Shown piece by piece: positions 21,118 through 33,100 of a DNA stretch of 64,000 bases (the stretch's first letter is position 1; every line of letters begins with the position of its first letter). Origin of the DNA: Macrocystis pyrifera. Taxonomy: Eukaryota > Sar > Phaeophyceae > Laminariales > Laminariaceae. The notes beneath the pieces were generated by a model. It made no database searches and was not told the DNA's origin. It saw nothing but the letters and a program-made list of their open reading frames with translations. The position numbers were made by a program, and so were the translations under genes. The stretch lies in the NCBI GenBank assembly GCA_031763025.1, contig JASSKH010000014.1, positions 9,476,563-9,540,562 on the forward strand. Direction: 5' to 3'.

Positions 21118-24100
21118 ATGTCGAAGATCAACTCGGAGCTACTAGACCAGCAGCTGAAGGCGGAGGCGCCAGTCGCCGAGGCAAACTGCGCTGTGAGTGT
21201 ATGCTGCGTAGACTACTCTGGTTGTGGTTGCTTTTTTTTGTTTCGAGTGTTTTTACGGCGCTTTACTATTGACTCGAATACATACCACAGAACTCTGTAA
21301 TGCCACTGTCATACCCTGGTAGTTCGTGCCGCGAAGGCTGCCTCACTGAGCCCTCTGCAAACCAGCAGACGCCCAAGCTGTATCATACCAGGTACCTGGT
21401 ACGTACGTCATCTATCTCAATTATATGGATCCCACGAAGTCTTCTTGCTGGGTGATTTTGGCCGCGAAATTACCGTCACGGAGGACAGGAGGACCGAGAA
21501 TGAGAACCTTCTCTGCATCTCTCCGCCTCGCCGCTGTGTCCGCACATCACGAGCATCAACATCCAGAAAGTCAACATATCAACACAATGAACATGGGTCA
21601 TGTACAGCAGTCAGTACAGCATTACAGCAGTCAATCTAGAACAAGTTGCAATCGGGGCTGCTGCTGCTGTGGTTTGGCGAATACTTCTGCTTTCGTCGTA
21701 GGTATAGTCCATTATCTACAGCGGTCTACAAGCACGGGTTGTGATGCCGAGAACGCCCGCTCCGACGAAATTGAAGCTATTACGGGGGACCATAATAGTA
21801 AATAGAACCTACTGTACGGACAAAAACCTATATAATTCGCTATTTTTACGTACAAAATATGGTCCTATTTACTATGGCCCCCCGTAATATTATAGTTTTC
21901 TCACGATAAATAAGAAATTTAACCGAAGAAACGGTGCCCATCACGCTGTTTCCGATGCGGTTCAGATCTTGAGCCTCACATTTGGCCAGATGGCGTTTTC
22001 AGCTGTGAACTTCGCAAAGTGAAACAGCAGTAGTCAGTTTTCCTTGTATGCGAAACAATCGGATTTTATTGTGCGTGAAGAGCACACGCCGAGACCAACT
22101 GCTGTTGTGATCTGGCGCCGCGAAGAGCGCTGCACTGGGCGTAAGACCCAAGCGTCCGACCCCAAACTGACTGATCTGGTCTGGCGGCGAAGAGACCGTG
22201 CCGAGTGCGCTCGAGGCAACATGTTTTGGTATTTTGTATATTTGACGCAATGAAGCATCCAAGCCCAGCGCACGCTGACTTGCTAACTGCTGCTGCTGTA
22301 GTCTACGAGTACTTACCCACGGAGAGTTGCGCGCCAAGCGTGCTTCTCTTGGTCTCTAGACCCCCGAGCCCGAGCCAGCCGACTGTAATCTGGCCACGGA
22401 AACACGCGCCGACCGCCGACTGCGTGTCAGGCGCGAAGCAACTTCGCTGTGTCGCCATCCAACTCATCGATCGCCCTGCTGCTGCTTGCGTGGATAACAT
22501 CTTGAATTTAGAGACCACGAAATTTTTCGAGTTGAAAACCTTATGGCCCAAGCTGTCGGATTTTCGGCCAGAATCTGACGACTTGGGCCATCGGATTCTC
22601 AAATCGTGGCGAGTGCGCTGGAGTCAACATGTCTTAGTAATTTGTGTTTCATTTTGTGACTGGCTGCTGCTGCTGTTACACAACACAGTGTAGTTAGTCT
22701 ACGAGTACGTATCCACGTAGAGGTGCGTGCCGAATGCGCTTGTCTTGGTCTCTAGGCCCGAGCCCGCGCCAGCCGACTGTAGTCTGGCCACGGAGGGACG
22801 CGCTGCCCGCGCGGCGGGTGCGAAGCAACGTCGCTATACAGCTGTGTCACCATCCAACTCGTCGATCGTTCTGCTGCTATTTGCTGTCGTGGATAACATC
22901 TTGAAATTAGAGAGCATGCCATTTTTCGATCCGAAAATGTGACAACCCAAGTCGTCGGTTGCCAAAATCCGACGACTTGGGTCATCGAATTCTCAAATCG
23001 AAAAAAATCCGGTCGGATTTTGCATATTTGGACTGCATAAGCAGGGTCATTCATTTTTGGGATCGAAAAATACGAATCTAAGCTCGAAATCGAACCGCAT
23101 AGGAAACAGCCTTACTATTTATCGCGGGCTTTAGCAGAATGTATAGCAGCCGCATGCAGGTCGTAGTCGATCGTTCTTTCGTTATTTGATTGTGTTCGAG
23201 GCCCTCTTGCGTCAACGCGTTTCCGGTATGCAAGTTGTTTGAGTACTGCTGTATGTAGTGACGTCTCCAGCTCCAGTTGCTGTCGCCGCTAACTCTTGTT
23301 TTTGCTTTTGGCGGTTCTCTGATTTCCCCCTCACTTGGTGGCCTCGCTCGGCGGTTGGTTCGTCGAATAGACAAGATCACAGCCGTACTGTAGTAGATTA
23401 TCCGTTTTGCCACGTATGGGGTAAAAGTCTTCTTCGAAAGTTAGCGCGAGTATAAGATCGTGCACAGTATCGGGCCCGCTCACAAAAAAATAATTACCAA
23501 GAAAGCCAGCCTAAAACTTTAAACATAATAAGAAAGCTCTCAGCTAAGTCAGTGCCTCAGCATTAAGAAAGTTGACCCCTTCCTGTGGCTATCCTAAGCC
23601 CAAGGCACCGTTCATTTTCAATCACTATTATTAAACTAGGCTAAACGTCTTCTCGGGGACCAAAATAAGAAAAGCAACGTAAGAAAAGTGTGCTTCCGCG
23701 CGCGCCCAGAATAAGAAAGTCAGCCTGAGCCCGATCTCAGATTTTTTGTGAGAGGAACTCGCACAGCAGGATATTTACAACTGTGGTCAGCTCGTGTGCG
23801 TTGGTGGAAAGTGTGAACATGCAGAAACCAACTCAACGTAAACCAACCCAACCTGAAGCCGGCGTGTGTTGATGGTGTGCGTCACAAGAATATAGACAGG
23901 TATACAGCAGAACAGCGTTCCGGTGCATCATGTCATACACCGGGTGTATCGGGTAACTGGTATATTCCTGTTGCCGCGCTTCATTGGGTCAGGGTGTCAG
24001 CGTGTCGTCACACCTGGTATGGCTTATACAAACAATATCATAATGTCCAGCTGCAACCCAACGGCGGTGACGAGAGGACACAATATTGAATATTGATGAT

Positions 24101-27100
24101 ACAGCAGCAGCGCCGACGGCAATCTTCGTTCGCTTGGATAACAAGCAAAAGCTGACAGCATGTACGATGGTGTTATCTCATCACATTATACCGTATATCA
24201 CTACTATTACGGGGGACCATAGTAAATAGGACCTAAGGCACAAACCAAAACCTATATTTGTCCCTATTTTTTCCAACAATATTTAGTCCTATTTGCTGTG
24301 GGCCCCCGTAATAGTACAGAAGGACACTACCACACGGGTGATAGGATATACGCACACCCTCATACGAATTTCCAAGGTGGTTTTCTCGACAACGGGGAGA
24401 GTGTAAACGCCTACATACATATGCCTATGGAAATATCTCGGCGCGATGTTTCCGAAAGCCATAATTTTCGTTGTTTGTGGCCGCTCTATCCCTGTTAGAG
24501 CTGCAGTCCCGTTCTGGGGACAAAGCGGTCAAAAAAAGACATGTGGTTTGTCCCCCTAACGGGACTGCAGTCCTAAACAGTCCTGAAGGGGTTAAGGCAT
24601 GTTTTGGAGAAAATCCGCTCTGAAATTCGTCCCAGGGGGTGTGTTATCCTATCACCCTAGTGTGATACACGATATATGGTACCAGGTATATGATATGTAC
24701 GAGTACCTGATACCTATAGCGTGTATTATCCAGCAGTGCGTATATAGGAGCAGGCACCGTCCGCACTGGAGTTATCAATTTATTAATAGTGAGCATAGCT
24801 ACCGGCACACATGAGTCTAAGACAGCTTGCAACGTCGACAGCAAACTGGAGTAGTACAGTAGTATATGTACATCGTTCGCTGTGTACTGCTGACTTTCTG
24901 TGTAGGAGCACACCAGGCACGACACGGCGTTTGCAGAAAGCTTTCGTTTCGATGAATGCCTGCCATTGCGCTCATTGTTTCGTATTTTCCCCCAAACACA
25001 AGGGAGTGCCTACGAGTACGATAGACCGGACGGAAGGACTTGAAATGTAAAACCTGCGAGTTCGAGCACGACAACAGGTCTTGGGCTGTGCCTGGTACAT
25101 ACAAATTGGCTGTTGTTACCAGCTGCGTTTTCGCAGGATGCAGTATACGACAGCTATTAGGACAACGAGCAATAAGAAAGGCAGGCTGAGATTTACCGGA
25201 GACTGAAAAAAACTCTGGGGGGTCATTTTAGTTGCCAAGTTAGCCTAGAGCGCACCCTTCTCAGATGAGGAATTCAGCCTGAACGCATTTCCTGTTCCTT
25301 CGGTGTCCGGTACAGTACAAACTCTGGGAATGCCCGGGTACGTACCCGAGTACTACCAAATCAATCAGGTTTGGTACCCGTGTATGACCAGAACTTATCA
25401 GGTTTAGAACGCGGGTACTCCTGAGTATTTACCCTGTGTACCAAAATAATCCTTCACAGCTCGGACAGATAATCGATTTCTGCTGTACTTGATGATCTAG
25501 GTGCAGATATTTCAGGACATTTATGTACCTCATCTGTGTGATCTGTATGATCAGTATGATGCAGCTCATGTTGCCCGGTGGGACCCGTATAATCTGCGTC
25601 GTAGTAATAGTAGCAAATATTTGCTGGGTTGAATTCTTCCCTATAAGGCAGGTCCTGGACAGCCTCTCGCAACGGCAGGCGAGGAAGTAGAGCACCTTGC
25701 TGTGTTCGGTGGTCGGGACACTTATTGCGGGGGTACATAGTTAATAGGACCTATGTTTACATAAAAACCTATACATTTACCTATTTTTACTAACAAAATT
25801 TGGTCCCGTTAACTATGGACCCCCGTAATAGTATCCCTGGACAGGTTTGCCTATTAAGCCGGTACTCGCTGGTACTCACGTGTGTTGCGTGCTTAGAGAT
25901 AGAAGAAGAGCAGTTTTATTTATTCCGTGCACGCGGAGACTAAGAGCCAAGCTTGTGCCTCGCTGGGAAACCCCCTGGTTTCCTATGAGAGATACGCCTC
26001 CCGAGTACTACAAATTCGATCCCAGTGCCTGAACCCAGGTAATTACCGGGCTTTCAGCCTCATTCGAAGCAGTAGCTTAACAGTCTACTCTGTAGATATA
26101 GATAGATCATGATCGGTCCGAGCTGTGAAATCCTTGGATTCTAGAGATGAAGAGACACCGGCAGTGTTTATGACCAGGAGGTATCTCCCGTTGCCATCTT
26201 GACGGGGGGGGGTCGCTTTGCTGCTTGCAGAAACTGCGGAGCATGTGGGCTAGCGAGATGGCGAAGGACGAGCCTAACCTGGACGTCAAGTTCCAGTACG
26301 CCCTGACGCTGATCAAGACTCGATCCAACGACAAGAACAGAGAGGGTCTGTCTCTCTTGCAAGGTGTGTCTACCGGTACATGTGTACGATTACGCGTACG
26401 ACCCTCGCTGCCTCTCCTGCAGGGTGTGTGCGTTTTTGGTGCGTACGTGCGTCCGCCGCGCTGCGTTAACATACATACTGTGGTCCGGTACTGTACTTCC
26501 CTCGTCAGCTCCAAAAAGTGATACAAGCACCTGTGCGTGTGATCAGTATTTGTTTTTTTGTGCCGCTCTGCGTGGAAATTTAGGGACTGTTGTTGGTGTA
26601 AAAAAAATGTTGACGCCCCAGAGTGATCTGGTATATGTCATGGTTGTGTTCCAACCTTTGCGTGTCGCGTTGCCACCCCCACCACGCCGACAATCCATGC
26701 GTGGGTAGAACGAGTTCGTAGGAAAAATTCCCTGTTTTCGTTGTCTCGGCTTCACCAGTGTACCCGAAAATACGTCAGGCTGGACGTTGACGGCTCGAGA
26801 TCTGTGCGCAGAGTATATACGGGAGAAAAAATATGTGTCGCCGATCGCCGGCGGCATACTGAGCGATTTTTAGCGGCGTTTACCGGGTAGAGTTAGCCGC
26901 AATGGCTGTGGCTTCCCGTCGCTGGTGTTCGAGATTATTGCTGGTATATAGCAGGCAAAGTGCCCCAAAGCTGTGTGGCGTGGTTCAGGTCGTGCAGCAT
27001 TACCCACTCCTACCATTGCCGTGGCGTACCACCCCGTCACTTCGTGCTGTGTGTATGTATGTATGTATGTTTTAGGGGGCCGCCAACAAAATACAGCTGC

Positions 27101-30100
27101 TGTCAATACTGGTATTTGTACTGCTAATAATCTGGGCGAGACTGAAAATGTACTGTGACGCCAACCTTGATTTGGGCATAAAACGTTCTTGATAATGTGC
27201 TTTAGAACTTTCTTTATAATTTTGTTTACCTGGTAAGATTTCAGCGTAGCACTCGCCCCTTTGAGATCGGGTTATTGATCGAAGTTTATTGTATTCATAG
27301 CTTCCTAAAAGAAAAGGAGCCTCCGCTTTCTGCGGGGTTATTTCTTGCTCGTGGACCCATACCGTACCATGCCGTACCATGCCGTACCACACCATACCAT
27401 ACCATGCCATACTTGCTTCAGAATGTTTACCTGGTAAGATTTCAGCGTAGCACTCGCCCCTGAGATCGGGTTATTGATCGAAGTTTATTGTATTCATAGC
27501 TTCCTAAAAGAAAAGGAACCTCCGCTTTCTGCGGGGTTATTTCTTGCTCGTGGACCCATACCTTACCATTCAGTACCATACCATGCCATACCATACCATA
27601 CCATACCGTACCGTACAACACCATGGCATACCGTACCACACCATACCGTACCATATCATACATAAAAATCCATACCATACCATACCATGCCATACCATAC
27701 CATACCATATCATACCATACCATACCATACCATACCGTACAACACCATGACATACCGTACCACACCATACCGTACCATACCATACATGAAAAACCTCTAT
27801 TTCTCTCATAGGTTGTTTCTTGCTCGCTGGACCATACCATACCATACCATGTAATGCCACACCATTCACATACCGTACGATACTATACCATACTTGAAAA
27901 GTGATCCTCTGTTTCTTGCTGGGTTATTTATTGCTCGTCCATGCTGCTGTAGGTCTTGCGGACTGCAGCTACCACGTAGAGGAGTGCTACTACAGCATGG
28001 CTCTCGCCATGTACCGGTGAGTTTGCGATTGCATCACGCCCTGCACTGGGGCCCTGCCGCGTTTCCTCGTAAGATAATTTCTATCGTGCATATGTGGTAT
28101 ATATATCAGTATGCACCGATTTCCTTTCGCTGGTCGTTATGCCTTTCATTTCTCGGGCTGTATAGACTTCAAAATGTGGGCGGTGGGTCGGCCTTTCGTT
28201 TTTTTTCAGTTTGCACCATAACGTCATCGGCCTTTCGAGGTATAACCCTTGTCCCGCTGCGAAAATTATCCTACACTATTTATAAGTGGTTTGCCCCAAA
28301 AACACTCCGGTGCAGTTGTAGAGGCGTTATTACTCAATCTAGCTACCGGGAGAGGGTTGCTCGCTCGAAGCTTGGGCGTTAATACAGCGTTCCGCCCCCG
28401 GGAGGGCATCTGTTTTTGGGTGACTCACTTGTTGCCGTCATATTTGGCCGAGGAAACACGCGGCCAGTATAGGCCGCCTGCCGTGACTACACGGCATGAA
28501 GCAAGGTGGCTTGTCGAGGAGGTTCGAGCCGGGATCGGTGGCGCTGTGTCACCGCAAATAATTGCGTCTCCCTTACCCCCGTCCGTTGCCCCCTCGGCCC
28601 ACCAGAAAAAAAAAACATTGTATTCGACGTTGTCATTCAATGCAAGAAAACCCGCTTCACAGGCTGTTCTTGATATACAGTAGGATGCAGCTCACCCTTC
28701 ATGCGACTCGCCAAACACCTCACGCCGCTACGCGCTTGGTGCCAGCAATGTCTTGCCTAGTCGGTGAAAACCTGACGTGCTCCGGCCCGGCATTGTAGAG
28801 ATGCGAGGGTCTACGGTCATATTACTACGGCCATGCATGGCATGAGTGCACCTTCCCCCCCGCGCGCGCAACGTGTGGTTTCCAGCAGAGGTGTTGTTTT
28901 GAGGCTACAGCAGCTGTACTGCCGTAGATAGCTCGAATGTTAGATTAACATTCCCAGTATGAAGTATTGGTAGCTGGGCGAAAATTCCAAGTTCCATCAC
29001 TCGATGTCGCGATGCGTGCCGTGAGACGTTCTTGGCACCTGGGCTGGGCGCTCATGTTATCCACGAAAAAGTGAGGCACGTGAAGTATGTACGGAACAGG
29101 TTGATAGCAAGCAACATATATACTTGAAGTACAGTGTTTGGATTCTTACATACGCCGGATAGATCGGACATATCATCATGTACAGATCATGTACAGATCA
29201 TTCATTCCCACTGTATGATCTAGATTTTTCAGGGCAGATAGGTTCCTGATCTGTATGATCTAGCTCATGTTAGGGACCATATAATCAGCATGATCTGTGA
29301 CATGTTTCCTGGGTTGGATATGTGCTACTGGTAGACATATCCTGCACAGCATCTCGCAACGGGAAGTTGGGATCTAGATGATCTATGATTTGTAGATAGA
29401 TCGTGATATATCTGTCCGGCTTGTGGAAGATTGCCAATACTAGTACCAACGCGCGTCTATCTTATACTTGACTCGCTGCTTTTGGCGCCGACACGCGTCA
29501 CTTACCCTCGACGTGTCAAACCGTACATAATGCAGGTGTGATTCAGTGTGATGTTTCGAATCATCGTGGACCACTTTTGTTTTATATGCACCACCGCCAC
29601 TGCGCTAGCAATCAGCAAGCGGTGTGATGTCTTCAACAAGTGTTGCGTCCCCCACCACTTTGTTTTTGATGTGCACCATAACCTCTGACGCATGATGCGG
29701 CGAGGGGACACCTGCAATTTTGTTTAGGCTCCTCTCGTTTGAGAGCTACCACCCCCAAAACTACGGTACCTCGTAGCTCTTCAATAGAAACACCTAACCC
29801 GATAAGCAAGATGAGCAATGCCGTGTCCTAGTGGTAGGTTGGTAACGAAAACGATTGTGATGTCAATGCTGGGTAGTTGAGAAGCCTTTTCATAATCAGT
29901 CAGGAGTATTTGCCCTGCAAGGCGAAAAAAGTGCTACCCCCCTATCCCTATCGTGGAAGGCGTCCACTGACCCACCTACCAGTCAGCAGGCGAAGCTATG
30001 ACTGAGTGACGCCTCGGACAAGTGCTGTGTCATCGACCACTTTGTTAGATGTGCACCATATGTGAGTGAACCCTGACCGCTGGCCGCTGGCTCGGTGGTT

Positions 30101-33100
30101 GTGGTGCGTGCCTAACATGTTTTTTATTTACTGGAGCAGAACCTATATCTAACACGTCCCTATATATGGCGAGCATTACATTCAATGAAGTGCAGCCATC
30201 GTATGTCGTAGGTCGAGAACGCACGAACCGGGGTGGTGGTGTCTGTCTCGCTGATTGGTCAGTATGATGGTAAGATAGTATAGTTGGCGCTAGAAACTCG
30301 CGCAGCAGGGTATTTCTAACTGTCGTCAACTTGTGTAAGTCGGTGGATGGTGGACGGTGGGAATACATTAATTCATTGGTGCCCCATCGCCGTCGTAGTT
30401 TGTCGTGCTGTTGGTGTGCGGTCACAAGACATAACGCATCCGGATCAGGCTCATGCCCTCATAACTGCGTTCTTAGGCAAACCACCACGCGATCCACAAG
30501 CCCCCCACACACCACACGCTACCACCCAGAAATATCGCACACCTTCTAGAAATAAACACACATGATGATAACACTTTTATTCTCGAGTGGAAAAACCCCT
30601 ATTCTTGTCTCCGAACGAGATGGTGCTATTTCGCGTAGCCACCGAACAAGACAGCCGACGGACTTGTTCAGCATGCAACGCGCAAGGCGTCCGCACAGCC
30701 ACCCACTGGTTCCGAGCCGGTCACAACCAATACCTTAGCGTCCCTGCGAAATCTGCTTGCTGAAATGCTCTCTAACGCGTGCAATCGAGAGCGTTGCTGG
30801 CGGCATCGAAGGTGGAGTTGGTTGTCAAGTTTGTTTTCCGCAGCATCGTCGATCGAGAGTCGCCAGGCTCTCCGCGGCGTCCCCTACAGACGCGAAGGGA
30901 GGGGGCATGCTGAGACAGAGAGACGTCATCGCTTGGGCTCGGTCGAGTCGGAAGCGCGGCGGCTGCGGGAGAGTTGTGACGACTACAACAACCACAGCAA
31001 CAGCAACAGCAGCAGCAGCACACACCCAGAAATGAAAAAAGTCAAACGTGTAGTTGCGCCTCATTAAAAAACAATTGTCCAATCAAGTAAAAGCGTCTCC
31101 ACGGAGTACGTATGGACGGATGGAAATCCAATGAAAAATGTTTGTTACAGCGATCTCAAAACGCCTCCCTGCCTAAAAAAAACGAGGCGGGAGAATTAGA
31201 AATCCTCGCGTTCGCTCGTAGTCAAAAGCTCGTATTATAATCGAAACACGTCTCATCTGTAAGATCGAAAAAATCGTCGAAACTCCTACCAGGCATTTTG
31301 CAAGCTGTGTGTCGTACATGGATCGCTTGTGCTGTATGGGTGTATCATCCCGCTTTTTATAGTTCGGCTGTGACTCGGCCTACGACACTGCACGGCTACT
31401 TAGTATCAGTATTATCAGAGAACATTCTGGTGTTTGTTGTAGTCAGAAGCAATATTGGCTGGTAAAAAGTAAAGGCATACAGTATACGCTTTTGGGGTCC
31501 TTCGGGGGTTGTGACTCTCATGGCTCCCCGTGGCGACTGACTCGCAGAAGTTGGGTCGCGAAGTAAACTATCTAGCTTACAGTAGTTTTATATTTTCTCG
31601 GCAAATCAAACACACGTCGAGCCACAAACACTCCGCCAGACAGATACAAATCCGAAAAATGGACCCACACAGCCAACTGTATTACCTACAGCCAACGAGT
31701 AAACCAGTCGGCGACTTTTGAGTCAAGGCAACTCATACTGGTAGCTCACAGCCCTATCGTCTGTGCGACTGCTGCCCTGCTCGGTTCACGGTCGACTGCT
31801 GTTAGGATGGGGAGGTTTCAGGACTGTCGAGACATGGTGGAGGTGGTTCTGAGGATGGACCCTGACATGCCCTCGGCCCAGACCCTTCACAAGGCAGTCA
31901 AGGAAGCCGCCGTCCGCCGAAGTGAGTGTTCATAATATCAGTACTCGTGTAAGTCACGTCAGTTGCTGTTAGCGCTCTTGCGTATCCTTTCGTGTTTCCC
32001 CCCGGAGTGTATTTGCGTCGGGTTTGGCCCGGCTTGCCCGCAGAGCCCTCTCGATTTTCCTTGCTAGACCCTTTGTCCTCGCCCTTGCGAGGGCTTTGGT
32101 TTTTGTTTTTTTTTGTGCGCGCGTGGTATGCAGTATTTGTTTTTATCGGCGTCCTGACGCCACGTGTTTGTTTCGCTACCCTTTGGATGAATAGTCAGCG
32201 CGAGAGCCAGGCAGCGACCCACGGTGTGTGCCAGTAATTTTACCGTTGTTCTCAAAACGACTTAAATTGTTGAATTATCGTTCCACGTGCTTTGCCCCCG
32301 AAACGTGGTGCAGTTGTATGACGATTCACACCGCCGACAGATAATCGATTCCCACAGTTCATGAACTAGATCTTTCAGGGCAGATAGATACCTGATCTAT
32401 ATGATCTGTAGGATCTAGCTCATGTTGCCGGGTGGGAAACGTATAACTTACATTATCTATTAAAAGCACATGTTTCCTGGGTTGGATCTGTACTATTAAG
32501 GCAGATCCTGCACAACCTCTCACAACAGCAGGTGAGGAACTGAATGATCTATCTGCAGACAGAACAGATAGATCACCGTCTGTCTGTCCGAGCTGTGAAA
32601 GGGTTCAAGCAGTGCTGTACTAGACACTATTAAGCGGGTAGATGGCGTTTTTACGGTTATATACCGATATAGTTTGCTGTTTGTTTTTCGTACTCGCGCG
32701 CGCACCTTGTATTTGTCTGTAGCCCGACCCTTCGATATAGCGCGACCGAGCCGCCGCATTTTGTTGCCACCCTTGTGTTGTGTTTCTTTTGGCGGTGTCG
32801 CCTGTCGAGCAGCGTCGCAGGACGTCTTGGTGGTGGTGGCCGGAGGCGTTTTGATGAGCGGGCTTGGCCTCGCGGCTGCCCTGCTCCTCAACAGCAGGCG
32901 AAGATGACCACAGCGTGCGCATGCCCCCGAGAAAGGCCAGGGATGTGCATAGCGCAGGCAGCCCGACACCCTCTCCGTCCCCTGAGCACTCTGCACAGGG
33001 CCTGAAGAGCGCTTGTTTTGGCGTCGGACCCTCAAGATTACTGTAGTCTGACAATCTCTTGCAATGTCTGGACCTTGCCAACGGAACTTTCCCAGGGTGT

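Noticed and set aside
26125-26155. GTGAAATCCTTGGATTCTAGA resembling an 18S rRNA stretch
   Set aside because: Only about 20 bases resemble rRNA, and the text belongs to the end of a GATCT-type repeat (GAGCTGTGAAA).
27442-27870. VWYGM / YHTIP repeat proteins
   Set aside because: Translations of the (CCATA)n array inside a FIS1 intron.
30757-31067. Two overlapping plus-strand ORFs in FIS1 intron 3
   Set aside because: Composition is driven by a CAA/CAG run; no recognisable domain or splice evidence.
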